This document shows positions 17,631-25,475 of a DNA stretch of 57,226 nucleotides, piece by piece (the stretch's first letter is position 1; each line of letters opens with the position of its first letter). The DNA is taken from NCBI GenBank assembly GCA_964425215.1, contig CAYRLW010000019.1, positions 1 through 57,226 on the forward strand, read 5' to 3'. A program made the translations under genes and the position numbers. The stretch is from CAYRLW01 sp964425215. Lineage in GTDB: Bacteria; Spirochaetota; Spirochaetia; Treponematales; Breznakiellaceae. A model generated the notes under the pieces. The model did no database searches and was not told where the DNA came from. It worked only from the letters and a program-made list of their open reading frames with translations.

Positions 17631-18428
17631 CTAGATAAGGTTTTTTTCTACCAAAAAAGCCATCAAAGCAGAGATACCCTTTCCCATGGTTTCATCGGTC
17701 CCAGCCTGAAGTACCACACCGTTTCGGGTAATCTTAGGCGTATGTATGGAAACCACCTTGGTAGGTGATCCCTGTAAGCCCAGATAACTGGTTTCCAATT
17801 CCATATTCTCCGAGTTAAAAACCGGTATATCGATCTCCTTTGATCGGATTTTCCCATTTAGGGTTGGCAATCTTGGATTTGCGATTTCTTTAATAACCGT
17901 AATGAGGGATGGAAAGGGAAGAGAAAGGATTTGATAACCCTCTTCTATAAGACGCTCCACGGTTATATGGGAATGTTGTATCTCCAGAATGTAAGCCACG
18001 TAGGTTGCCAGGGGTATATCGAGCCAGGATGCTATTCCTGGTCCCACCTGGGCCGTGTCCCCATCGGTAGCCCGCTCCCCCGTAATTATTAGATCAAAGG
18101 AACCGATTTTTTTAACCGCCTGGGCCAGGGTATAGGATGTGGCCCAGGTATCGGACCCGCTAAATTTACGATCCGAAACCAGGATCCCCTCGTCACAGCC
18201 CATAGCGACCGCTTCTTTAAGAACCCGGACCGCTTGTCCTGGCCCCATAGAAAGGGCTGTAACCGTGCCTCCCATCTTTTCTCTTATACGAATAGCGCTT
18301 TCCAAAGCGTACAGATCCAGGGGATTTACGACCGTTTCCACCCCGATACGTATAACCGTACCGGTTTCGGTATTCATTTTTACGTTGCTTGTTTCGGGAA
18401 CCTGTTTAATAGGGACAATTATTTTCAA
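17631..18428 (-). CDS. etfB: Electron-transfer flavoprotein beta subunit, bifurcating type
   Basis: 265 residues from a TTG at 18428 with AAGGAG 7 bases upstream; the N-terminus MKIIVPIKQVPETSNVKM is the normal family start. The nucleotide-binding motif ITGERATDGDTAQVGPGIA (about residues 116-134) is the form found in NAD-using bifurcating Etf proteins, where a flavin replaces the AMP of classical EtfB. First gene of a three-gene operon with etfA and the FAD dehydrogenase. It is divergent from the sugar-binding protein gene, with a short AT-rich control region between them. Confidence 0.95.
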   Translation of the reverse strand: MKIIVPIKQVPETSNVKMNTETGTVIRIGVETVVNPLDLYALESAIRIREKMGGTVTALSMGPGQAVRVLKEAVAMGCDEGILVSDRKFSGSDTWATSYTLAQAVKKIGSFDLIITGERATDGDTAQVGPGIASWLDIPLATYVAYILEIQHSHITVERLIEEGYQILSLPFPSLITVIKEIANPRLPTLNGKIRSKEIDIPVFNSENMELETSYLGLQGSPTKVVSIHTPKITRNGVVLQAGTDETMGKGISALMAFLVEKNLI

Positions 18429-18490
18429 ACCCCTTCTCCTTTCTTCTATTCAAAGACAGTATACCATATCTTTTAAAAAAATAAAAATAA

Positions 18491-18506
18491 ATTTTATGAA
18501 TAAAAT
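18491..18506. promoter_or_regulatory. AT-rich palindrome in the etfB / sugar-transporter spacer
   Basis: ATTTTAT-GA-ATAAAAT, 7-bp arms, sits between the divergent etfB and solute-binding protein genes, upstream of the predicted rightward promoter. It could be an operator controlling both directions. It differs in sequence from the palindromes near rpiR, and chance occurrence in this AT-rich stretch is possible. Confidence 0.3.
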
Positions 18507-18515
18507 AAAATTTTT

Positions 18516-18565
18516 AAAAATTCTTTTTGTTTTTTCTTGACAAAAGAAAGCAACGGATGGAAAAT
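18516..18565 (+). promoter_or_regulatory. Predicted promoter of the sugar-transporter / murQ genes
   Basis: TTGACA (18537-18542), 17-base spacer, GAAAAT (18560-18565). The block 18516-18543 matches 5445-5472 upstream of anmK at 25 of 28 positions, including the T-rich run directly before the -35 box. This is the strongest sequence evidence that the two halves of the recycling cluster share a promoter type and possibly a regulator. Confidence 0.6.
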
Positions 18566-18611
18566 GGTAACGGAAGCAAGGTTTTTGCTTATCCCACTAA
18601 AGGAGAGTCCT

Positions 18612-19916
18612 ATGAAAAAATCTCTTTTTCTGAACGTTTTATTAATTCTTTTAGCCTCCACGTCCTTGTTCAGCGCTGGAGCCAAAGAAGAAACCCAAAA
18701 CAGTCCAGCTCAGGATATAAAAACCCAGAACACCAAAGTCCAGACGGTTTTGGAGTTTTGGACCTGGCGGCCGGAAGACGTGGATTTCTACGCCAAGCAG
18801 ATTGCCCTGTTCGAGAAGGCTAACCCCGACATAAGGGTGAATCAAACGGCTCAAAAAAATACGGAATACAACACCATTTTAGCGGCGGCCCTATCTGGAG
18901 GGGCTGGCCCGGATATTTTCCAAGGCCGGGCGTACGGTGGCTTAGCGACCTTTGCGGATTCCCATTTCCTTGAGCCCTTGGAAGGGTGGCTACCGGAATT
19001 AAAGAACTATTCATCCACCGCGCTCCTGGGGGCTACGAACCCTTCGGATGGCAAAATTTACGGTAGTCCCGCGGTAAGCCAGACCGTTTTTATGTATTAC
19101 AACAAGGATATCTACAAAAAACTGGGTCTTTCTATTCCAAAAACATGGGATGAATTGATCCATAATTTTGAAGCCGTAAAACAAGCGGGGTATATACCTC
19201 TGGGTAACGGCGCTAAAGATGGCTGGTGCTTAGAAACCATGCTTGGAGGCATGGGGCCGGTGTGGTACGGTGGAACTCAATTTTTCAATGATGTTATTGC
19301 GGGTAAAAAGAATTTCCTAGACCCCGCTTTTATCACCATGATTGAACAAATGAAGTCCCTAACGAAGTATATGCCCGACATGTATATGAGCGTCAGTTAC
19401 GATGATATGCGAGGGAATTTTATAAACGAACTTTCACCCCATCTTATCGCGGGGTCCTATGAGGCGGCATATTTTAAGAAACAGAACCCCAATTTAAATT
19501 TTGATATTTTTGCGATTCCGGGGCAAAAGGCTACCGATCCAGCCTACGTTTCTGTGTACGCGGATATGAATTTCGCCATGAATGCCCATTCTAAAAATAA
19601 AGAAGCGGCGGTAAAATTTTTAAAATTTCTTTCTTCAAAAGAATTTGGCAAAGCCATGGTTACCGATTTAAAGATGGTAAGTTCCGTTCCCGGGGTTGAT
19701 GCTACCAGTGATCCCTTTATCGCTAGGGTGTTGGAATTGCAGAAAAATGCTACTCCCTATCTTTTCCTGGTAGGTTTTAGGTATCAACAACCCACGGGGT
19801 CCTCCCTATGGCAAGCCGCCGCCCAGGGAGTTATGGCTGGAACCCTGACGCCCGCTGAGGCCGCAAAAAAAGTTCAGGACGGAATCGCATCCTACTATAA
19901 ACCATTCCAAAAGTAA
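18612..19916 (+). CDS. Sugar ABC transporter substrate-binding protein (family 1)
   Basis: 434 residues from the ATG at 18612, which has AGGAG 6 bases upstream; longer in-frame starts at 18537 lack a signal sequence. Signal peptide MKKSLFLNVLLILLASTSLFSA, then a family 1 (MalE/UgpB-like) binding fold: VLEFWTWRPEDVDFYAKQ, YNTILAAALSGGAGPDIFQG, YGSPAVSQTVFMYYNKDIYK, KTWDELIHNFEAVKQAG. It would deliver a carbohydrate to the permeases encoded at 20365 and 21276. The link to MurQ and an amino-sugar kinase in the same direction points to MurNAc, GlcNAc or a disaccharide. No ATPase gene accompanies it, so a shared MsmK-type ATPase elsewhere is needed. Confidence 0.9.
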   Translation: MKKSLFLNVLLILLASTSLFSAGAKEETQNSPAQDIKTQNTKVQTVLEFWTWRPEDVDFYAKQIALFEKANPDIRVNQTAQKNTEYNTILAAALSGGAGPDIFQGRAYGGLATFADSHFLEPLEGWLPELKNYSSTALLGATNPSDGKIYGSPAVSQTVFMYYNKDIYKKLGLSIPKTWDELIHNFEAVKQAGYIPLGNGAKDGWCLETMLGGMGPVWYGGTQFFNDVIAGKKNFLDPAFITMIEQMKSLTKYMPDMYMSVSYDDMRGNFINELSPHLIAGSYEAAYFKKQNPNLNFDIFAIPGQKATDPAYVSVYADMNFAMNAHSKNKEAAVKFLKFLSSKEFGKAMVTDLKMVSSVPGVDATSDPFIARVLELQKNATPYLFLVGFRYQQPTGSSLWQAAAQGVMAGTLTPAEAAKKVQDGIASYYKPFQK

Positions 19917-19981
19917 TACGGTATCCTTTGGCGGGGGGGGGTAAACGTATTGTTTAAGCCCCCGAGCCTATGTGGGTTATG

Positions 19982-20046
19982 AAAACGTAATCCCTTATAG
20001 GGGCTTACGCTAGTCTACTCTAAAAACAATACGTTTTTAGAGTAGA
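19982..20046. repeat. Two-hairpin repeat B, copy 1
   Basis: Two stems: CGTAA...TTACG (19986-20009) and ACTCTAAAAAC-aatac-GTTTTTAGAGT (20017-20043, perfect 11 bp). A diverged copy in the same orientation lies at 53134-53196. A run of nine G residues (19933-19941) lies just upstream, 16 bases after the stop codon of the binding-protein gene. No coding capacity; probably a processing or termination structure between binding protein and permease genes. Confidence 0.6.
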
Positions 20047-20066
20047 GGTTTTGCTAAAACTGTTAC

Positions 20067-20293
20067 CGTAGATGTATATGCAGTATTTTGGCTGTTCTTT
20101 TTTATGGGGACCTCTAAAAACTTCAGTTTTTAGAGGTCTACAGATAAAAAATGCAAATCCTATAAAGATTTGCCCAGGGACTTCTATTAACTAACCGAGT
20201 TATTAGAGGTGCCCTTATATAAATATTTGTTTTTACATTGCTAAAATACTGCAAGCCCCTCTTTCAAAAGTAACAGACTTTTAAAAGAGGGGC
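20067..20293. repeat. Composite hairpin repeat interrupted by a MITE-like element
   Basis: Same build as 2030-2146. TAGATGTA-tATGCAGTATTTT begins at 20070-20089, the matching right arm AAAATACTGCA is at 20243-20253, and the closing hairpin GCCCCTCTTTCAAAAG / CTTTTAAAAGAGGGGC with loop TAACAGA is at 20255-20293. Taking out the 109-bp element (20106-20214) and one TTAT leaves an inner unit of 62 bases, the exact length of the uninterrupted copy, with 48 of 62 positions identical. Confidence 0.8.
20106..20214 (+). mobile_element. 109-bp MITE-like element, copy 1
   Basis: A non-coding element with near-perfect 17-bp terminal inverted repeats (GGGGACCTCTAAAAACT at the left; the right end reads GGGCACCTCTAATAACT on the other strand). 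It contains three internal hairpins, including ACCTCTAAAAACT-tc-AGTTTTTAGAGGT and an AGTTATTAGAGGTG-ended stem. TTAT flanks it on both sides (20102-20105, 20215-20218), a candidate target duplication. The second copy, at 53496-53604, is inverted and identical at 104 of 109 positions. Confidence 0.75.
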
Positions 20294-20364
20294 ATAATAG
20301 ACGTAACAGTTCAGAAGAAAAAGTCTAAAAAATTACAGGTTTTACCGTATAAGTGAGGAATGCT

Positions 20365-21279
20365 ATGGGAATAAAAAAGAAAACCAGCCGGTATTGGATT
20401 ATTTTCTTTATTAGTCCTGGCCTATTGATTGTGGGACTTTTTATACTTTTACCCCTCTTTATGTCCCTCTATAATAGTCTATTTTCGTGGAAACAACTGA
20501 TTCGTCTTAATTTTGTTGGTTTAGAAAATTTTAGAAAGTTGTTAATCACCTTTCCGTATCAGGAACGATTTTTTAATGCTTTAAAAAACAACCTTACATG
20601 GTTTTTAAGTACCACCCTGATTCAGAACTCCTTAGGACTTTTATTTGGATACCTGCTCAGTAGAAACATACCGTTTTCGCAGTTTTTTAAACGGGTGTTT
20701 TTTATTCCTGTTCTGTTTTCCATAGTAGCGGTGGGCTTCCTTTGGGGAATGTATCTAAAACCCAACGGGCTCATTAACAGTTTCTTAAAAGTGATTGGTA
20801 TGGCTTCTTTACAACGTCCCTGGTTAGGGATGGAACAATTGGCTACCCCCACGATAATCGCGGTCAATATATGGCGGTGGGTTGGGTTCCCATCCCTAGT
20901 TTTTTTAGCGGCCATAGACAATATACCCCAAGAATGCCTTGAAGCGGCTTATTTGGACGGGAGCGGAGAATGGAAACTCTTTTGGAAAATTGTTTTTCCT
21001 TTGATAATTCCTTCTATAACCATTATTACCGTTCTTACAATAATTGGAAGTTTAAATGTCTTTGAGCAAATTTACACCATGACCGGTTTGGACGGGTCTC
21101 CTAACTATGCTACCGATACAATCGGGACCCTGTTTTACAGAACTGCCTTTGGTTCGGTTGATGCGGGTAGTCCCGAAATAGGTATTGGATCGGCGATTGG
21201 TCTTATCATCTATATATTAACTTTTGGGGCCTCCCTGGCTTCAATTTTCTTCACTAGGAGTAAAGAGGTTGAGCTATGA
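20365..21279 (+). CDS. Sugar ABC transporter permease (MalF/UgpA type)
   Basis: 304 residues from the ATG at 20365, with AGGA 5 bases upstream; a GTG at 20353 overlaps that site. Six membrane segments, beginning RYWIIFFISPGLLIVGLFILLPLF, and the EAA loop ECLEAAYLDGSGEWKLFWKIVFPLI place it in the CUT1 sugar permease family. It is separated from its binding-protein gene by 448 bases of hairpin repeats and overlaps the next permease by 4 bases. Confidence 0.92.
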   Translation: MGIKKKTSRYWIIFFISPGLLIVGLFILLPLFMSLYNSLFSWKQLIRLNFVGLENFRKLLITFPYQERFFNALKNNLTWFLSTTLIQNSLGLLFGYLLSRNIPFSQFFKRVFFIPVLFSIVAVGFLWGMYLKPNGLINSFLKVIGMASLQRPWLGMEQLATPTIIAVNIWRWVGFPSLVFLAAIDNIPQECLEAAYLDGSGEWKLFWKIVFPLIIPSITIITVLTIIGSLNVFEQIYTMTGLDGSPNYATDTIGTLFYRTAFGSVDAGSPEIGIGSAIGLIIYILTFGASLASIFFTRSKEVEL

Positions 21280-22130
21280 TTACGGATTATAGATACCGGG
21301 GAGCGTCGGTAGGGAAGAGTGTTTTTATCACTTTGATGGTACTCATTATGTTTATGTACGTTATATTGATAATCTATCCCCTGGTTAATATGTTTTTTTC
21401 ATCATTTAAGAACAATCGGGCCATTTTGACCAATCCTTTTTCGTTACCTATTACTTTTTCCTTTTCTAATTATAAAATCGTGTGGATTGACAAGGGGTTT
21501 TATCGATACTTCGCTAATAGTGTTTTGGTAACTACCGTTTCCATGGTGCTAGTTTTATTGTTTGGTTCCATGGCATCCTATGGTATTTCTCGATATACGT
21601 ATAAATTGAACATTTTGGTATACATGATTTTTCTTAGCGGTATTATGCTCCCCCTAAAAGCCGCTATTATTCCGCTTTTTCTTCTTATAAAAACCTTAGG
21701 ACTTATAAATAATATGGTTTCGGTTATTCTTATTTTTATCGCCATGGCCCTACCTTCTGCGGTTTTTATTTTAGCTGGATTTATGAAAGGGGTCCCCGTG
21801 GAATTGGAATACGCCGCAAAAATAGATGGATGTAACGATTTAAAAATTTACTCGCACATTGTTATGCCCATGGTAGCCCCCGCAATTGCGTTGGTGACCA
21901 TTTATAACGCCGTACCAATTTGGAACGATTTCTTTTTTCCCTTGGTTTTCCTGCAGTCGGATAAAATAAAAACCCTCCCGGTGGGTCTTTCGACTTTTTT
22001 TGGCCAACATAGTACCGATTGGAGTCTTTTATTCACCGGTCTTTCTATCGCTATTATTCCTATGCTTCTTTTATATCTGTTTATGTCAAAATACTTTATC
22101 AAAGGTATGACCGCTGGTGCGGTCAAATAG
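21276..22130 (+). CDS. Sugar ABC transporter permease (MalG/UgpE type)
   Basis: 284 residues. CUT1-family second permease with six membrane segments, IIYPLVNMFFSSFKNN near the start and the EAA loop ELEYAAKIDGCNDLKIYSHIV. It ends near the membrane with FIKGMTAGAVK, the usual C-terminus of this subunit. Its 4-base overlap with the preceding permease and 9-base gap to murQ place uptake and MurQ in one transcription unit. Confidence 0.93.
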   Translation: MITDYRYRGASVGKSVFITLMVLIMFMYVILIIYPLVNMFFSSFKNNRAILTNPFSLPITFSFSNYKIVWIDKGFYRYFANSVLVTTVSMVLVLLFGSMASYGISRYTYKLNILVYMIFLSGIMLPLKAAIIPLFLLIKTLGLINNMVSVILIFIAMALPSAVFILAGFMKGVPVELEYAAKIDGCNDLKIYSHIVMPMVAPAIALVTIYNAVPIWNDFFFPLVFLQSDKIKTLPVGLSTFFGQHSTDWSLLFTGLSIAIIPMLLLYLFMSKYFIKGMTAGAVK

Positions 22131-22139
22131 GAGTCCCAA

Positions 22140-23042
22140 TTGCGTAAAAGCATACCGACCACTGAGCAACGTAATCCAGCTTCGTACCGTATTGATACCA
22201 AAACAACCTTGGAAATATTGACCCTTATCAATCAGGAAGATCAGAAAGTTGCCCCAGCGGTAGCCCAACGGCTTACAGAAATCGCAAACCTGGTAGACGA
22301 TGTGGTACGATCGTTTAAGCAAGGGGGGCGTTTATTTTATATTGGCGCGGGAACCTCTGGCCGTTTAGGGGTCCTGGATGCTTCCGAATGTCCCCCCACC
22401 TTTGGGGTTTCTCCCTCCATGGTACAGGGGCTTATCGCGGGGGGGCTCCCGGCTCTAACGACCGCTGTAGAATCGGCGGAGGATGACGCGGAAGCGGGAA
22501 TTGTGGAGTTAAAACAGCGGGGATTTTCTAAAATCGATGTTTTGGTTGGTATTACCGCCTCGGGACAGGCTCCCTACGTGGTTGGGGCTTTATCGTGGGC
22601 CAAGAAGCTAGGGGCTACCGTTGGAGCTATAAGTTGCAATGAGGACTCTCAGGTGTTTTCCCATGTGGATCATAAAATTCATATTGCCGTAGGCCCTGAA
22701 ATTATCACCGGTTCTACACGAATGAAAGCGGGAACCGCTCAAAAGCTCGTGTTAAATATGATTACCACGACGGCAATGATACGGATAGGGAAGGTGTACA
22801 ACAACCTTATGGTCGATCTTTTGCCACTCAATTCTAAATTGGTAGATCGGGCAAAACGCTTGATTATGGAAGTAACCGGATGTACCCGTGGCGAAGCGGA
22901 GACGCTGTACCATAAGGGCAAGGGGAATGTACGGGTTGCTATTCTTATTCACCTGCTAAAACTAGACGTCGAGGAAGCGGAAAAGCTATTAGAAGAAAGC
23001 GGTGGAAGTTTGAACCGTGCGTTGGATACCCAGGGACGTTAA
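22140..23042 (+). CDS. murQ: N-acetylmuramic acid 6-phosphate etherase
   Basis: 300 residues, the normal family length, from a TTG with AGGAG about 6 bases upstream. MurQ is a cytosolic lyase that cleaves the lactyl ether of MurNAc-6-phosphate, giving GlcNAc-6-phosphate and D-lactate. The SIS fold motifs are clear: FYIGAGTSGRLGVLDASECP with the catalytic-region Glu, AVESAEDDAEAG, and GPEIITGSTRMKAGTAQKL. A C-terminal helical UBA-like tail is present. It follows sugar permeases and precedes a sugar kinase by 2 bases. The D-lactate it releases is the presumed substrate of the EtfAB-dehydrogenase operon next door. Confidence 0.96.
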   Translation: MRKSIPTTEQRNPASYRIDTKTTLEILTLINQEDQKVAPAVAQRLTEIANLVDDVVRSFKQGGRLFYIGAGTSGRLGVLDASECPPTFGVSPSMVQGLIAGGLPALTTAVESAEDDAEAGIVELKQRGFSKIDVLVGITASGQAPYVVGALSWAKKLGATVGAISCNEDSQVFSHVDHKIHIAVGPEIITGSTRMKAGTAQKLVLNMITTTAMIRIGKVYNNLMVDLLPLNSKLVDRAKRLIMEVTGCTRGEAETLYHKGKGNVRVAILIHLLKLDVEEAEKLLEESGGSLNRALDTQGR

Positions 23043-23044
23043 GA

Positions 23045-23947
23045 ATGGCCTCCTATTACTACTTCGGTCTGGATGGAGGGGGTACCCATTCTCGATTGGC
23101 TGTTTGTTCCGAATCGGGTTTGGTGGTAAAAACCGTCACGGGAGGTAGCACCAACATCTATGGGACCCGTAAAGAGGATGTGTACCAAAACCTTAAAAAT
23201 ATTTTTGAACAAATTTCCGCCTTTAAGCCCCTTCGCGGTGGTTGTATAGGTTCTGCGGGTTTAGGACGACGGTTGGAACAGGGTATATTTAGGGAGATGC
23301 TCGATACTATCATTCCCCAAGTACCCGTCTATCTGTGTGGGGATGGGGAAATATTTTTGGTCGGCGCCCTTTCCGATTTTGAAGGCTATGGTCTAATTAG
23401 TGGTACCGGCAGTCTTGCTCTTAGTAGAACCGCGGGTGGAATGGTCAAAAGGGCTGGAGGATACGGATACCTGTTGGGTGACGAGGGATCCGCCTATTGG
23501 ATTGCCCATCAAGCCTTAGTTCGATCCATACGGTCCTTGGAAAAACGAGATTTGGTCACCGACATGCTTCCATCGCTTATCCAAGCCTGCTCTCTTTCCG
23601 AACCGGAAGAATTGATTAACTTTGTACAAAACAAAGCAACAAAAGCGGATATCGCTCGACTAGCTCCGTTGGTAAGTCAATTTGCCCTACAAAAAGACCC
23701 CCTCGCAATGGATATTCTTACGGATGCGGCAAAAGAGTTGGTCCTTTTAGTAGAGTCCGTACAAAACCCTATGATTTCTAACAACCAGCTCGTGGTAGCC
23801 GGCGGGGTCTTGGATCATGATCAAATTGTTCGCCCCCTGTTCAATGATTTATTACATCAAAGGCTTCCGGATTTGCGCCTGATACCATCAAAAGGGTCTG
23901 CTTTGGATGGTGCCTGCCTATTAGGCCGATCCCAGGTTCCCTCCTAA
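23045..23947 (+). CDS. BadF/BadG-type amino-sugar kinase (MurK/NagK-like)
   Basis: 300 residues of the ASKHA fold. Phosphate loop YFGLDGGGTHSRLAVC at the N-terminus, CGDGEIFLVGAL, a second loop GLISGTGSLAL, and YGYLLGDEGSAYWI. The family includes eukaryotic-type GlcNAc kinase and MurK of Clostridium acetobutylicum, which phosphorylates both MurNAc and GlcNAc and is encoded beside murQ. The 2-base spacing to murQ here suggests the same function: phosphorylating sugars that the ABC transporter brings in unphosphorylated. Which sugar it prefers cannot be told from sequence. Confidence 0.88.
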   Translation: MASYYYFGLDGGGTHSRLAVCSESGLVVKTVTGGSTNIYGTRKEDVYQNLKNIFEQISAFKPLRGGCIGSAGLGRRLEQGIFREMLDTIIPQVPVYLCGDGEIFLVGALSDFEGYGLISGTGSLALSRTAGGMVKRAGGYGYLLGDEGSAYWIAHQALVRSIRSLEKRDLVTDMLPSLIQACSLSEPEELINFVQNKATKADIARLAPLVSQFALQKDPLAMDILTDAAKELVLLVESVQNPMISNNQLVVAGGVLDHDQIVRPLFNDLLHQRLPDLRLIPSKGSALDGACLLGRSQVPS

Positions 23948-23964
23948 CCTTTCTTTCCCTGGTA

Positions 23965-23993
23965 TTGACGCGGGCACCCTAAAACCGGACAAT
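23965..23993 (+). promoter_or_regulatory. Predicted enolase promoter
   Basis: TTGACG (23965-23970), 17-base spacer, GACAAT (23988-23993). The -10 box GACAAT is identical to the one predicted for anmK. The leader to the enolase ATG would be about 30 bases and contains AAGGAG. Confidence 0.6.
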
Positions 23994-24028
23994 AGAAGTA
24001 TGTTGATTTTACTTTGAAGGAGTACGGT

Positions 24029-25327
24029 ATGAGTATAATTGAATATGTCGAGGCCCGCGAAATTCTGGATTCCCGGGGAAATCCGACGGTGGAAGTAGAC
24101 GTGGTGCTCGAGGATGGTACCCTGGGCCGTGCGGCGGTTCCATCGGGGGCGTCTACCGGGGAAAACGAGGCGGTGGAGCTTCGGGACGGGGATAAGGCCC
24201 GTTTCCAAGGTAAGGGCGTGCAGAAGGCCGTGGAAAACGTGAACAATATTATCGCCGCGGAGATCCAAGGGCTGGACGCGCTGGAGCAGGTGGATATAGA
24301 TCGGACCATGATCGAGCTGGACGGAACCGAGAACAAGAGTAAACTGGGGGCCAACGCGATCCTTGGGGTGTCCATGGCGACGGCCCGAGCGGCGGCTAAT
24401 TTCTTGGATGTGCCCCTGTACAAGTACCTGGGGGGCTTCCACTCCAACCTGCTTCCCGTTCCCATGGCCAATATTATCAACGGCGGCAAGCACGCGGACA
24501 ATAAGGTGGACTTCCAGGAGTTCATGGTCATGCCCGTGGGCGCCCAATCTATCCGGGAAGCGGTGCGCTGGACCGCCGAGGTGTTCCACACTCTGAAAAA
24601 GATTCTCAAAGACGCGGGGAAGAACACCGCGGTCGGCGACGAGGGTGGCTTTGCTCCGGACATCGCTAACGAGGAAGCCCTGGAATTTATTATGAAGGCC
24701 ATCGAGAAGGCTGGTTACAAACCCGGCGAGCAGATCGCCATCGCCGTGGACTCCGCCGCCAGCGAATTGTTCGAGGAAGGGGACAAGAAGGGTTACAAGT
24801 TTTGGAAGTCCAACCCGGGTAAACTCTTTACCACCGACGAAATGATCGAACTCTACACCAAATGGGTGAACAAATACCCGATTATTTCCCTGGAAGATCC
24901 CCTGGACCAGAACGATTGGGAAGGCTATGTAAAGATTACCAAAGCCCTGGGAAACAAGGTGCAGATTGTCGGCGACGACCTGTTTGTTACCAACCCGAAA
25001 TACCTGAAAAAGGGCATCGATATGGGGGCCTGCAACTCGATCCTGATCAAGGTAAACCAGATCGGTACCGTGACCGAGACCTACGAGGCCGTCGAGATGG
25101 CCAAGCGGGCCGGGTACACCGCCGTCGTGTCCCACCGTTCCGGCGAAACCGAAGATACCTTTATCGCCGACCTGGTGGTGGCCCTGGAAACCGGGCAAAT
25201 TAAGACGGGTTCTATGAGCCGCACCGACCGGGTGGCCAAGTACAACCAGCTGATGCGGATCGAGGATATGCTGGAAGGGGTATCCGAGTACGCGGGCAAA
25301 AACGCCTTTTATAGCATCAGGAAATAG
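24029..25327 (+). CDS. eno: Enolase
   Basis: 432 residues, standard length, from the ATG at 24029 with GAAGGAG 6 bases upstream; the in-frame TTG at 24014 would disrupt that site. Converts 2-phosphoglycerate to phosphoenolpyruvate in glycolysis. Conserved regions: EILDSRGNPTVEVDV, GASTGENEAVELRDGD, the metal and catalytic segments VGDEGGFAPD, ISLEDPLDQNDW, GDDLFVTN, and the loop SHRSGETED. Base composition is higher in G+C and more codon-biased than the transport genes before it, as expected for a highly expressed gene. It has its own promoter and two downstream hairpins. Confidence 0.98.
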   Translation: MSIIEYVEAREILDSRGNPTVEVDVVLEDGTLGRAAVPSGASTGENEAVELRDGDKARFQGKGVQKAVENVNNIIAAEIQGLDALEQVDIDRTMIELDGTENKSKLGANAILGVSMATARAAANFLDVPLYKYLGGFHSNLLPVPMANIINGGKHADNKVDFQEFMVMPVGAQSIREAVRWTAEVFHTLKKILKDAGKNTAVGDEGGFAPDIANEEALEFIMKAIEKAGYKPGEQIAIAVDSAASELFEEGDKKGYKFWKSNPGKLFTTDEMIELYTKWVNKYPIISLEDPLDQNDWEGYVKITKALGNKVQIVGDDLFVTNPKYLKKGIDMGACNSILIKVNQIGTVTETYEAVEMAKRAGYTAVVSHRSGETEDTFIADLVVALETGQIKTGSMSRTDRVAKYNQLMRIEDMLEGVSEYAGKNAFYSIRK

Positions 25328-25331
25328 AGAC

Positions 25332-25360
25332 TCTTTCAAAAGCAACAGACTTTTGAAAGA
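25332..25360. repeat. CTTTCAAAAG-type hairpin after enolase
   Basis: TCTTTCAAAAG-caacaga-CTTTTGAAAGA, 11-bp perfect stem, starting 4 bases after the enolase stop codon. Member of the hairpin family also found at 2108-2146, 20255-20293, 32997-33029, 35119-35153 and 51798-51836. Confidence 0.7.
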
Positions 25361-25422
25361 ACCTCAGTAGACCAGCGTTTTAGGGCCACGGTAACAGCCG
25401 TGGGCAAGACCAGAAGAATGGG

Positions 25423-25457
25423 GGCCGGGACAGATACTATGCTGTTCCGGCCTTTTT
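25423..25457 (+). terminator. Intrinsic terminator downstream of enolase
   Basis: GGCCGGGACAG (25423-25433) pairs with CTGTTCCGGCC (25442-25452) with one G-U pair, and TTTTT follows. A classical rho-independent terminator between convergent genes. Confidence 0.8.
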
Positions 25458-25475
25458 GTTGCGCAGTCTGGGTGC

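Noticed and set aside
15178..18428. The Etf operon considered as part of fatty-acid or amino-acid oxidation
   Set aside because: No acyl-CoA dehydrogenase, thiolase or CoA-transferase is nearby; the third gene is a GlcD/LctD-type flavoprotein with overlapping frames.
23921..25345. A 474-residue minus-strand open frame opposite enolase
   Set aside because: It mirrors the strong codon bias of enolase, has no ribosome site or recognisable domain, and enolase on the plus strand is certain.
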